From Rhizopus sp. PT2906 (lineage: Eukaryota; Mucoromycota; Mucoromycetes; Mucorales; Rhizopodaceae), in assembly GCA_025529335.1 (NCBI GenBank), contig JAMYHX010000202.1:1-64000 (forward strand): a stretch of DNA of 64,000 bases, given 5' to 3'. Position numbers and translations under genes: made by a program. The notes beneath the pieces were generated by a model that worked only from the letters and a program-made list of their open reading frames with translations, was not told where the DNA came from and made no database searches. Positions 34,093-44,807 of this stretch are shown here, piece by piece. The first letter of the stretch is position 1. Each line of letters begins with the position of its first letter.

Positions 34093-36342
34093 ATGAAGCG
34101 AGTGATTCATTTCGAGGATCAAGAGCCAGAATGGGAATTTAAAGCAAATAATGTAGAAAACAAAAAGAGGAAAAAGGAGAAATTCAATAATGGCGAAAAA
34201 AGAAAGAAATTGAGCAATGCTGACTACAAGAAGAAGAAAAAAGAGATGCTTGACTTCAGAAAGCAGCTGCCTATTTACTCAGGTAAGAGATCTAAACTTG
34301 ATTGTCATAGTTTGTATTAATCTCATTCGCAATATAGGTCGTGAAGCCATCATTAATGCTTTAAAAGAAAATTCTACAGTTATTGTCATGGGAGAAACAG
34401 GAAGTGGAAAAACAACTCGTAAGTGACAACAAGTTTACATATGACACTGTATACAAACTATATTATAAAGAGATACCACAGTTTATAGTGGAAGCAGGCT
34501 TAGCATCAAAGGAGCTGGGCGCTGTTGCAGTTACTCAGCCAAGACGAGTGGCGGCTGTCAACTTGGCCAGACGTGTAGCAGAGGAAACGATGACCAGATT
34601 AGGTTCTAAAGTGGGCTATACAGTCCGTTTTGACGATACATCTAGTTCAGAGACGATCATCAAATACCTTACAGATGGTATGTTACTGCGTGAAATTCTG
34701 TCAGACGAACTCTTGCTTCGATACAAGTTTGTGATTTTGGACGAGGCACACGAACGTACCCTGAGAACAGACATGTTGTTTGGAATGATAAAGAAGATCC
34801 AAAAAATTCGTGAAGAAAAGCATAAGCGTGGAGAAGCGGGCATAGAACCATTAAAGGTAGTCGTGATGAGTGCTACGTTGGATGCAGAAAAATTTAGCGA
34901 GTTTTTCAATCATGCCAAGATTCTCTATATTTCGGGTCGACTTTATCCGGTGGATACCCTGTTTACGACAGAACCACAAGCTGACTACATTGATGCTGCT
35001 CTTGTCTCCATCTTCCAGATCCATGTCAATAATCCCAAAGGCGATATTCTCGTATTTTTACCGGGACAAGAAGCTATCGAAAGCTTGACAGCACTTGTCA
35101 ACGATTACGCTTCTCAGTTACGACCAAACCAACAAAAGCTATTGACTTGCCCTCTTTTTGCTGCACTACCTCCATCACAGCAACAAAAGGTATTTGATCC
35201 CGCACCAGAGAATACGCGCAAGGTGGTCTTGGCCACCAATATTGCAGAAACCAGTATCACTATTTCTGGCATAAAGTATGTCATCGACTGTGGATTGGCT
35301 AAACTTAGAGGATTCAATCCCAAGATTGGTGTAGAGTCTCTTTTACTTCATCCGATTTCTAAAAGCTCAGCCTGGCAGAGAACAGGTAGAGCCGGAAGAG
35401 AGCAGGCCGGTGTTTGCTATAGATTGTATACAGAAGAGACCTTTAGGGAACTAGAAGATGACACGGTGCCCGAAATTAGACGATGTAACTTGGCCGCTGC
35501 TGTTTTGGCGTTGAAGGCGTCAGGCATTGAAGACGTCTTGGATTTTGATTACATGGATCGACCTTCAAGAGCGTCTCTTGTGCGTGCGCTAGAAGAGCTT
35601 TATGCTTTAGGAGCTATTAATGATCAAGGTCAACTGTCAGAATTGGGTAAACAGATGGCCGGGTTCCCTTTGGATCCCATGTTCTCCAAGGTGCTTATAC
35701 AGTCAAAAGAGTACGGGTGCACGTTAGAGGCAATTTCGATCATTTCATTGCTGTCGGTAGATTCTATCTTTTTTACACCGTCGGATAAAAGAGAGCAAGC
35801 AGCCGAAGCGCGGAAAAAGTTCATACATCCTGACGGAGATCATTTAACACTACTTAATGTACTAAAGTCATATTGGGAGGTCAAAGGGGATATCGAATGG
35901 TGCAGAGAGAACTTTATTAATAATCGAAATATGAAGGTGGCTCTGGTAAAGTTGAACAAGTTCTTATTTCTTTATTTCTCTGACATTATTTCTTTAGGAA
36001 GTACGTGATCAACTTATACGCTTTTGTGAACGTGTAGATTTGGACCCCAACAGTTCTTGCGGAACAGAAACTGATAATCTATTAAAGTGCTTCATCACAG
36101 GCTTCTTTCAAAATACAGCTCTTCTTCAACCTGATGGTTCATATAAGAGCGTGACAGGTGGTCAACTGATCAAGATTCATCCTGGTTCGGTCATGTTTGG
36201 CAAACGAGTCGAGGGTATATTCTATAATGAACTCGTGTTTACAACAAAGCATTATGTACGAAATGTGTCTGCTATACAATCTGCTTGGTTACCCTTAGCA
36301 GCACCAAAGTATTTCAATAATATGAAGACATCTGTATCATAA
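34093..36342 (+). CDS. DHR2: DEAH-box RNA helicase, DHX33/Dhr2 type
   Basis: A nucleolar-type DEAH/RHA helicase related to yeast Dhr2 and human DHX33, involved in 18S rRNA processing. A basic, Lys-rich N terminus (KKRKKEKFNNGEKRKKLSN) acts as a likely nuclear or nucleolar signal. Motifs in order: GETGSGKTTQ (I, split by an intron), TQPRRVAAVNLARR (Ia), ILDEAHERT (II, DEAH), VMSATLD (III), ILVFLPGQEAIE (IV), TNIAETSITI (V) and QRTGRAGRE (VI). The C-terminal helicase-associated and OB domains follow: LTLLNVLKSYWEVKGDIEWC, WCRENFINNRNMK, TGGQLIKIHPGSVMFGKRVE. The FDDTSSSETIIKYLTDGMLL segment is closest to DHX33. Length about 690 residues, matching that family and too short for Prp2/16/22. Confidence 0.9.
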
Positions 36343-36471
36343 TAAAGGCATCCATCTTTAAAAATCTCTAGTTTCTGATAACCACCTTAAAAGGAAGGTG
36401 CTTGTCACTGCAAAGAATTTTTTTTTTTATTTTTCTCTCTGTTTCTTTATTTATTTATATAATTGAAGTCA

Positions 36472-37721
36472 ATGCAGAACAATCAGCCTTTGCCACCTCA
36501 TTTATTACAACAACAACAACAACAGTTGATTCAACAGCAACGTGGTATGTTTTATCCTCAAGTCGCTTATCCAATGATGGCCAATATAAAGCCATCCGAC
36601 AGAACACATGGTGTATTTTCTACCTACCCAGCGCGTTTGAAGCACTCGAATGATAATGCTTTGCTATTACCAGAATCATATCTTACGAATAAAAGAACAC
36701 GCTTTGCTGGTAGTGAATCTGATGATGACTTTTATGTGGATGAAAGCGATGAAGATGAAGAAGGAAATAAAGAAAGAGAAGAAGAAGATAAGAAAAGATC
36801 TGTAAATAAGTCAAATCAAAATGGACAAACAAGACCTGATTGGCCCAAGATTACAAGAAAGAAGAATAATTTGTATTATTCAGATTTGGATTTAACCAAG
36901 ATTTCAGAAATTGAAGAAATACTTGTGCCTGTACGATTAGATATTGATATTGATTCAATTAGGTTAAGAGATAGATTCTTGTGGAATATGAATGGTAAAC
37001 AGATAACCCCCTTTTTTATTTCTTCTCTTTTTTATTCTAAGTTAGATTTTAGAACAATATCTAACACCAGAGAAGTTTGCAGAGATGCTATGTGAAGACT
37101 TGGAACTACCACAATATAAATTTGTTCAACCCATTGCTGATTCAATACGCTCTCAAGTTTTGGATTTTGAAAGTGTAAATACAATACAGCTACCAAAGAC
37201 ACATGTACGCGTCTTGATAAAACTGGATTTACAAATTGGAAAAGTGAATTATAAAGATCAGTTTGAGTGGGACTTGCAGAATGATAATACCAATGCGCCA
37301 GAGGTGTTTAGTAGACAATTAGCTGCTGAACTTGGTGTGGGCGGAGAGTATGTGGGTATTATATCGCATGCGATACGCGAACAATTATTTAGACATAAAA
37401 AACAATACGTTGAAGAGGTTTGTATTTTATATATCGTTAATTCTGTTTATTAATACATGTGATACATAGCTCATGATAGAAGGAGAAATCAGATCTGCAT
37501 TAGATAATGTGTATCGGCCAATGGATGAAATTAAGCATTGGGAACCACAGATAGAGACATTATCCAATGATGAATTAGAGAAATTATTGATATCACAAGA
37601 AAGAAATATAAGGTAGGCTTATTTGATCTCTTTATTCTACTTTTGCTCATAAATATATTTTAGACGAATGAGAAGAGAAACAAGATTCAAGAGATCGGCT
37701 CGTCGTATCAGTAATTATTAA
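36472..37721 (+). CDS. SNF5: SNF5/SMARCB1 chromatin remodeller subunit
   Basis: A core subunit of SWI/SNF or RSC. The N terminus is proline/glutamine rich (MQNNQPLPPHLLQQQQQQLI), followed by an acidic stretch with DEDEEGNKEREEEDKK. The SNF5 domain begins EEILVPVRLDIDIDSIRLRD (repeat 1, the motif that contacts the catalytic subunit) and has a second copy at THVRVLIKLDLQIGKVNYKD with FEWDLQN. The tail exon has PMDEIKHWEPQIETLSNDEL and a basic end RRETRFKRSARRISNY. Four exons join in frame. It lacks the long extensions of yeast Snf5 and is closer in size to Sfh1/SMARCB1 (about 370 residues). Start taken at ATG 36472; the frame is open 9 bases further upstream only via TTG. Confidence 0.92.
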
Positions 37722-38389
37722 ACATTTAATCATTATGCGCCTAATAATAAAAGAATCAACAATTACTCCCTATGGCAGTCTTAATTTCAATTGCGTACAA
37801 GGTGAAAAGACGGCTTATGCAAAGTGATATTACATAGTTGATAAAGAGGTCACTGCGAGAATAAAGCTTAAACTGATTGCTTCTATTAAAATCATCTATC
37901 AGTCATGAAAGAATAAGGTCCCAAGGATACGGTTGCCAAGCCCTTAAAGACTTGCTGTAAGGGACATTGCTACTCCAGCCTGTTCTCTTTTCAAAGTTTT
38001 TGAAATATAAAAAAAGCTCTGATGCCAGGCACGTTTACTACATGGATTACACAAAAGAGTAACGTCTATATGTCATTTCATATTTCTCACAGACTACAAA
38101 GCTACACTGATGACATTATATAAATAGCAACCATAGATCTTGTCCTCTAGTGCTGAAAATACTTTACAAATGTCTTTATTGCAAAAGTCGTGGTATCAAT
38201 TCTATCAAAAAGAAATAGAAAGCATCTCAAGGGTATAGCAATAATAGTCGTATTTTTTTTTCCTTTGCAACAGTAGTAACGAAGAACATGTAAAGTTGAA
38301 AAAACTGTCACCGTACGAAGAGTATTTTTATTCTGTCTCTGTTTGTGTGTATATATATTATATGTTTATATATGCAGTTTGTGTATAAT
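37722..38389. other. Intergenic region
   Basis: Tail-to-tail spacer between SNF5 and NDUFB2. AT-rich with a short TATATATTATATG tract at 38350. No gene or repeat recognised. Confidence 0.5.
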
Positions 38390-38638
38390 CTAGTGGTGTT
38401 CATCATGGTGATCGTCGCCGTGATGGTCCCAAGGATGTCTCCAACCCTAAAATAATTTTAATATTTCTAGCCATATTTTTAGTGCATGTCAAATGATTAC
38501 CAAAAGAACAGGTCCGTCTTCTTTAGCACGATACATCATCCAGAACCACATGACAGCACCCAAGGTTTTACCAACGAAGCGATGAGCGAATCCTGGGAAA
38601 TGTGGGTGAAATCCTAATCCTCCAGCAGAACCAGCCAT
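38390..38638 (-). CDS. NDUFB2: Complex I subunit NDUFB2
   Basis: A 64-residue accessory subunit of mitochondrial NADH dehydrogenase (AGGG subunit). Exon 1 (38501-38638) reads MAGSAGGLGFHPHFPGFAHR, then the single membrane helix KTLGAVMWFWMMYRAKEDGP; exon 2 (38390-38446) gives GWRHPWDHHGDDHHDEHH. The block MWFWxxYRAKxDGPVxxGWRHPWD is shared with the plant NDUFB2 protein. The His/Asp-rich C terminus is also as in plants. The join LL|GWRHPWD uses a 54-base intron. Such a short spliced gene is easily missed by gene callers. Complex I here agrees with a fungus that is not one of the complex-I-less yeasts. Confidence 0.88.
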
Positions 38639-39148
38639 TTATTATTATCAGTTATTGTAAGCTTTTACTAAAAGGAAAAAAAAAAACCTGAACCTCGCTC
38701 GTTATTATCGGAGTTGTGTCCAGGGTTTTTGATGACGTGACCATGTGGTCTTCGCGGCTCGGAAATGAAGGAGCCAACCCGGTAAAGAACCGGAACTAGG
38801 CCCTAAAGAAACTGTGGGCAGTGGAAGGAGGGTGGCAACCAACAAAAGCACTCCATAAGCTGGCCGTGCAAAAGGATCTTCCTCTTCCAGCATCAGCCTA
38901 AGAAGGTAAAGACCATCAAAAAGATGAAAACATCCATCTATCCACAGTTAAGGAAGATACATCAGTTATAACGACCAAATATCATTTCATTATAATCCAC
39001 TTTATGACACAAAATAACAATCGCCCGTCACCATTGAACATTTATAATTCAACAAAGAGAGAGCGATGATATTTTCATTAACTGTGGACAGAGAGGAAGG
39101 GAGAAAGAACGAGATTATTAAACTATTTGTCTTTCTTTAGCTTTAGAA
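38639..39148. other. Spacer with a GC-richer segment
   Basis: The head-to-head spacer between NDUFB2 and eL32. A segment at about 38695-38895 is richer in G and C than its surroundings and has an open minus-strand frame of 62 codons with no recognisable homology. The part after GAAG|GTAAAG at 38903 up to TTTCTTTAG at 39140 looks like a long 5'-UTR intron of eL32. Confidence 0.45.
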
Positions 39149-39605
39149 ATGGTTACTCCTGCCGTAAAGCACAACATTGTGAAGAAGCGTACTGCTCACT
39201 TCAAGCGCCACCAATCTGACCGCTTTATGCGTGTTGGTGTATGTATATACTAAAGACGAAATTGTTATAAACAGGCTGTTAATATAGTTTTTTTTTTAGG
39301 AATCTTGGAGAAAGCCCAAGGGTATTGATAACGCCATGCGTAGACGTTTCAAGGGTACAGCTCCTATGCCCAAGATCGGTTATGGTTCTGCCAAGAAGAC
39401 CCGTCACCTTTTGCCTAACGGTTTCCGCAAGTTCACCGTTTCTAACGTCCGTGAACTCAACCTTTTGTTGATGCACAACCGCACTTACGCTGCCGAAATT
39501 GCTCACAACGTCTCTTCCAAGAAGCGTGTTGCCATTCTCGAACGTGCTGCTCAACTTAACGTCAAGGTTATCAACGCTGGTGCTCGTCTTAGATCCCAGG
39601 AGTAA
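39149..39605 (+). CDS. RPL32: Ribosomal protein eL32
   Basis: A 60S ribosomal protein of about 131 residues. Exon 1 (39149-39238) reads MVTPAVKHNIVKKRTAHFKR to FMRVG, exon 2 (39300-39605) ESWRKPKGIDNAMRRRFKGT to NAGARLRSQE. Diagnostic blocks are SWRKPKGIDNRVRRRFKG-like (here with NAM), KIGYGSAKKTRHLLPNGFRK and ELNLLLMHNRTYAAEIAHNV. A likely 5'-UTR intron ends TTTCTTTAG eight bases before the ATG. Its stop is 31 bases from the stop of the convergent cyclophilin gene, so the transcripts probably overlap. Confidence 0.97.
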
Positions 39606-39636
39606 ATTTTAAACCGACATTTTGTATTAAACTTTA

Positions 39637-40469
39637 TTATCCTACGATTTGCCCACAGTTTGTTATCGTGATTGTTTCGAGTGGTTGTTCTTTTGATACA
39701 GACACTGCGTTTATTTGATCCAGCACTTGTTGTCCTTGAGTGACTTGTCCAAAAATTACATATTTGCCATTGATTTTATCAAATTGAGGATGCTTATCTC
39801 CAAGGGTAATGAAGAACTGTGAGGTATTGGAGTTTTTACCTAGTTGTTATCAGCTTCGACATCGACACATACATTGCAACATCTTATTTACCTGAATTTG
39901 CCATGGCAACAAGTCCCTTTTGATTAAACTTTTTGGCAAGCCCAGGTTTTTCATCATTAAACTTTCCATTATAAATACTATCACCGCCTGATCCGTCACC
40001 TAAAATACCATAATGTAAGACTACTGATTATATCTTTATATCTTATACCTCTTGTAACATCTCCACCCTGCACTATAAAATCAGGAACTAAACGAAACAT
40101 GCGAGTATTTTTATAATATAGCGGTTTCTTGGAGCTCTTGCCCACTTTGCCTCCTTGGCATAGGGCGACAAAGTTTTCACACGTCTTGGGACACTCTTTA
40201 TCAAATAACTCAATCTCGATCCTACCCCCCTTTAATGGTTCAGGCGCATCAATAAGCCATTTTTCACTGGTCGCTGTAGGGTCACTTGCGAGAATATCTT
40301 TTGCAGTTTCTTTATCTTCTAATGTCAATTGGTCAAGGTCATCAGAGACAAAGCCATAAGTTGAACTCCATTGTTTAACCCAAGCTTTGGCTTTCAAGTA
40401 TCGTCTTAAAGCATCATCATATTTTTCGACATCTCCAATCTTGATTTCAAGAAATACTTTACGCGACAT
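39637..40469 (-). CDS. Cyclophilin with N-terminal extension
   Basis: A peptidyl-prolyl isomerase of about 255 residues. The first 85 residues (MSRKVFLEIKIGDVEKYDDA onward) are a charged extension unlike a signal peptide; the cyclophilin fold starts RIEIELFDKECPKTCENFVA. Catalytic Arg is in MFRLVPDFIVQGGDVTRG, where the usual His of FHR is replaced by Phe. The Gln of VQGGD and the Phe pair of SQFFITL remain. The Trp that most cyclophilins use for cyclosporin binding is absent (GDKHPQFDKINGKYVIFG). Final exon ends ITNCGQIVG at 39637. Four exons with short introns. The extension resembles no family I can name, and catalytic activity is plausible but not certain. Confidence 0.88.
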
Positions 40470-40639
40470 TACAAACTGAAAGCAAATAAAAGAAAAATGC
40501 AAACGCTTTATTTGAAAGAAAGGAAAAAGCCACAAGAGGGCGACATAGAATAATAATGATCCTAATGAAGAAGCTTGTATATGTATATGCAAGAAAAAGG
40601 GACGAGATGAGAAAATCTACATGTCAACAGCGGAAAGGC

Positions 40640-41920
40640 CTATTCATCATCATCAAGATAGTCTTCATCTCGATAACTCCTCCTATAAGTCGATGTATCT
40701 CTCTTCGTTGCAAGTCCAAGTTCTTTAGCAAAGTTTGCATAGTTTCCTTCCAACAGATGACCTGGGCCCAAATCAACGCCAGTCTTCTTCTTGGGCCCAG
40801 TGGATGATTCAGGAGTAACCCATTTGGATCGACAATAGACACAAGTGACATTGGCACCCTTTGAAGCAGCCCACATGCCAAAGCATTCCTATGGATAAGA
40901 ACGTAAATATTACTGTTATGTAAAACGTTGTTCTGGTTGTATACCTTGTGTATATTATTTCCACACACTTTGCAGAAATCAATTTGGTCAATCTTGTCTT
41001 CTTCAAACTCCTCAAAGCAGATAGGACAATCAGATGTGTCCAATGGGCGACTAAAGAAAAGATGGTTAGGATACATATAATATACAGTTTGATATCTTTA
41101 CCGTTTAGCTTCTGGAGTAGATCCATCTTGTGAAACGCCATACATTGTATTCATAATTCTTTCCCTAACATCTTCAGGAACTAATATTGAAGGGTCAACT
41201 TGTCGGCAGAAACTACGTGCATGAATGCGTTCTTCTTTTTTTGTATGAAGACTTTGATACAATGGATTATCATAAGGAAGTCGATAGACTTTGAGTAAGA
41301 TCATTAATATATGTTTACAGTGTGTACGTCTTAAGGCATAGTCCATGCAAGTACATTTCATATGAGACGATATAGTGACCGTATAGTTCTATAAATAAGC
41401 TGGTATTAGATACTATAAAAATCAGGATCAAATCACTTACATTTCCAATGCTTCCAAGGACTTCAAACACTTCAATTGATTCATCATTAGGTGAAAGTTG
41501 ACGTGAAAGAACAAACATGCGTTGTTTCAATGCTCTGGTGACTCTACCTCTCATTGACTATATATCACAAAATGAACATCATTTATATGTATAAAAGTTG
41601 CTATTTTATACCTCGTTCAAATATATTTTTGCTTCTGGTGGAAGTTTAGCACGAATTGCCAACCTTTTCTTTTTTTCAGCCTCAGCTCTATTCTTTAAGG
41701 CCTGCATTGCATTTTCATCAAGCACAAGGGAGGCAACTCGTCTTTTTCTTCGTTTGCTTGTGGAAGTACTGGCAGCTGTATTTGTTGAAACAGTATTACT
41801 GGATGCTGTTTTCTTTGTTCTTCTAAGTCTTTTTGTTGTTGTCGTCGTCGTAGACTCTTCAGATAAGTCTATAGGATCATTTGCAGTCCCTTCATTTATT
41901 TTTCTTGTTCTTTTTGGCAT
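40640..41920 (-). CDS. SWIM and RING zinc finger protein (E3 ligase)
   Basis: A probable E3 ubiquitin ligase. Starting at 41920 (MPKRTRKINEGTANDPIDLS) it has a Ser/Thr-rich basic N terminus, then a SWIM zinc finger in which the ligands CTC-MDYALRRTH-CKH are visible, assembled after an exon join at YTVT-ISSHMK. A RING follows: CPICFEEF, FCKVCGNNIH, ECFGMW, CVYCRSKW, giving a C4HC3 ligand pattern. The C terminus is short and acidic (YRRSYRDEDYLDDDE). The SWIM-then-RING order is known from MEKK1 and ZSWIM2-type ligases. Six exons separated by short introns. Substrates are unknown. Confidence 0.85.
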
Positions 41921-42007
41921 TTGTTGTCTTTATACAAGTTGTACAATAAGCTTATCTTTTTTAAATATTGAAAAAGACAGAAAGAAAGTGTGTTACATTA
42001 TGCGTAG

Positions 42008-42038
<31 letters not shown>

Positions 42039-42197
42039 TTCGGAAATCCAAAAAACACAAAGAGCGGCCTTTATGCATCATTGAAGCTTATAATTTATCT
42101 CGTGTAGTCAAGCATATACATTCAAACAAACTGTCTCTTTTCTCTCACTCTCTCACTCACTCTCTTTCTTTAGAATAGTTATCAATAAAAAAGAAAT

Positions 42198-42799
42198 ATG
42201 GAACAAGTATTTGGATGTATTATCTGTTCTGATTTTTTCAGTCCTGAAAATGGCTCTGACATTGCTACTGTCCCGTGTGGACATACATTCCATAAGCATT
42301 GGTAAAAAAAGATGTAAACATAAAGACAATATTAACCGTACAGTATTGACGCGTGGCTGGTATACGCTAACCTATGTCCTATATGCAAAAAGTATACGCA
42401 AAGGACTGATGTAAGAAAGATATTTTTGTCAGAAATGAGTCAAGATAATCGTGTTCCATTGGATAATGAAATTACTACAAGAATGGTATCAAATTTATCT
42501 AAAAACCTGGAATCATCAAAGAACTTTTTAAGCGCAGCATCTGCTCATCTGGCAAATGTTAAAAAGGTCCTGCGAGAAGCAAAAAGGGGTTCTGAGGGAA
42601 TCCAACTACACAAAGAAACAATGCCAAAAGTGTACAATTACTTATGGGCAACATAGATGATGATATAAGAAGCTCACTACAGCCATTAAATCAAATAATG
42701 TACGCTTTACATGATGTGAGAATGATGTGAAAGGAGATTGCTGATTTCATTGCATATTGTCGTCATGAACGCAGACAAGGACATTACTATATGCTTTAA
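42198..42799 (+). pseudogene. TRAIP-like RING gene, probably broken
   Basis: Exon 1 (42198-42300) encodes MEQVFGCIICSDFFSPENGS to CGHTFHKH; exon 2 after a short intron gives CIDAWLVYANLCPICKKYTQ, completing a RING-H2 (C-x2-C, C-x-H-x2-H-x2-C, C-x2-C). The helix that follows (RTDVRKIFLSEMS) resembles the TRAIP-type linker, and a coiled-coil-like region runs to a stop at 42654. One base after CCAAAA the other frame continues QLLMGNIDDDIRSSLQPLNQ, then meets a TGA, then reads on in frame KEIADFIAYCRHERRQGHYY. A single missing A in a homopolymer plus one TGA would explain this. It may be a truncated active protein or a dead gene; a read error is also possible. Confidence 0.6.
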
Positions 42800-42863
42800 A
42801 GACAAATGAGAGATTTGAGTATGTTGTCAAAAAAAGGGCTAAAATAAAATGTACAAGATGTTT

Positions 42864-43400
42864 TTATTTGATAAACAGAACTACTTTATCGTGTCGAGGT
42901 ATTAGACGGACTTTATAGTGAGGAATAGCTAAAGTAGCACCGCGTGTATCTCTAACCGTATCAACCTCAATCAGTTGTTCAGAGACCCTTTCAATCCTGA
43001 AACAAGCCAACAGGGCAGAAAGAGCCATGAACAGACTACGCTCGGCAAGATGAATGCCAACACATACACGACGTCCTGTCGAAAAGCTCAGATGAGGTCG
43101 ATCTTCCACTGACTGAGAAAGTTTACGATCGTCCAAGGTGTCCTTGACAAACTGCATATGCCTTTCTGGCTTGAATTGATATGGATCAGGGTATCGTATG
43201 GGATCATGATGAATAGCAAATAGGTTCATCACGATGATGGTGTCCTTGGGGATATGCCAGTTCTTATAGGTATCGTCTGTACTTGTAGCATGAGGGATAG
43301 CAATAGGAGCAGGAGGACGCATCCGAAGGGTTTCTAGAATAATACATTGAACAAACGGCAACAAGGGTTCTGGAGCATGCAACAGTTAGATATACGTGTC

Positions 43401-43441
<41 letters not shown>

Positions 43442-44628
43442 TATACATTTACCATCATCTGCCCCAGGGAGTCTATCAAGCCCTATCTGAGACTTTATTT
43501 CTCCATAGGCCTTTTCTTGAATTTCTGGATGATTTGCCAAATAGGCAACTGCCCACTCAATAGTAGATCCAGTTGTTTCTGAGCCAGCACCAACAAAGAG
43601 AGCAACGAAATAGATAATTTGAAGATCTGTCAACTCATCTTGGTCTATAATGTCTTTAACAAAGCACTCTTGACGATTTTCTTGTGTTTTGAACTGTTGA
43701 AGAAGAACATTGTAAAAGCTCTGCACGTCATTACTAATTTCAATATATTTCGTTTTCGTGTTTGGAAGTATCTTTTTGAGAATTGGAAAGAATTCCTTGA
43801 TTTGATCGCTTGGACTGAGTGCCTTGGCTGCTCTTTCTGTAAGACTGAATATTCTATGCAATAAGGGATCGCTTGGTTCAAAAGAACACATGTCACCAAA
43901 GACAATTGCAAGGATAGACGTTAGAGTATAATGTTCAATAAAGTAAGATAAACTGATGCCTTCTCCATGCATGTTTTCATTTTCAGTAGAGATTCGGTAA
44001 AGGTGAGATATAAACGATGCTTGACGTTCATCAATAATAGACTGATAAAGCTTAATCTTGGGCTTGATCAGTCCTAAATGTGCTATATTGGAACGAAATT
44101 AATCTATAAAAGAGTTTTATGCTTTGTTTTTGATATTTACCTATACGGCGGAATCTACGCCACTTGGGACCATAAGGCATAAAGGCAAAAGCTCCTCCTT
44201 TTTCTATCAATGAAATAATAACTTCATTACTACAGCGACTACTTTTGATCTTTTATTATTTTACCTCCTTGAAATAGGTCTTCGGTAAGTGTTGCGGGCA
44301 TTCTTCTAGACGAATAGATTGTTCCTCGACCAACAATCAAATCTTTTATCAGATCACTAGAGTTTAGAACAATCCATCTTTGAGCACCAAAGTAACAAGT
44401 GTAAATGGGTCCAACTTCATGACTCCAATTGGAGAATAGTATGTGAATAGGAATAGGTTTGATAAGTTGTAATATATGGCCCAAAATTGGAATATAACCA
44501 GGCGCCTTTGGAGGAAGAAGTTCATTAGTATTTGGCTGCTGGTGCATTTTCCAAAAGACATAGCCTATGACACTGCTCAAGATAACTGAGACAGCCATAT
44601 GCGGATGATCTGTCAAGAGAGAATACAT
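42864..44628 (-). CDS. Cytochrome P450 monooxygenase
   Basis: A microsomal P450 of about 505 residues. The N terminus (MYSLLTDHPHMAVSVILSSV) is a membrane anchor followed by a proline hinge PPKAPGYIPILGH. Conserved elements: oxygen-binding helix AGSETTGS, the ExxR motif in ILETLRMRPP, the PERF-like PERH, and the heme loop FSTGRRVCVG with the cysteine ligand. Five or six exons; one intron carries a long AT microsatellite (43403-43437). It resembles the fungal CYP families that are abundant in Mucorales but I cannot give a CYP number. It is divergent from the SpoU gene with about 180 bases between starts. Substrate unknown. Confidence 0.92.
43403..43437. repeat. AT microsatellite in a P450 intron
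   Basis: About 17 AT repeats inside a P450 intron, between the donor after GADD and the acceptor CTCCAG. Prone to length change. Confidence 0.8.
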
Positions 44629-44807
44629 GATTTAAGTCGTAGGTGTCTTTTCTTTTTTTTTTCCCCTTCGTGACAAGTGAATTATATATATGCTCTCATC
44701 CTCTTTGTTCGCCAAAAAGGGAAAGTCCTTTTGGAAAGCATATCGGACTTGGAAATAATAAGAGAAGGAGAAGAAAAAGAAAAGCTTTGGTCATTTTGGT
44801 TATTGAC

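Noticed and set aside
34093..37721. Mucorales sex locus, because an RNA helicase is present
   Set aside because: The helicase is DHX33/Dhr2-like and neither an HMG gene nor a triose phosphate transporter is beside it.
44643..44807. N-terminal extension of the SpoU methyltransferase
   Set aside because: The extra 55 residues come from an open leader with no ATG support and overlap the divergent promoter.
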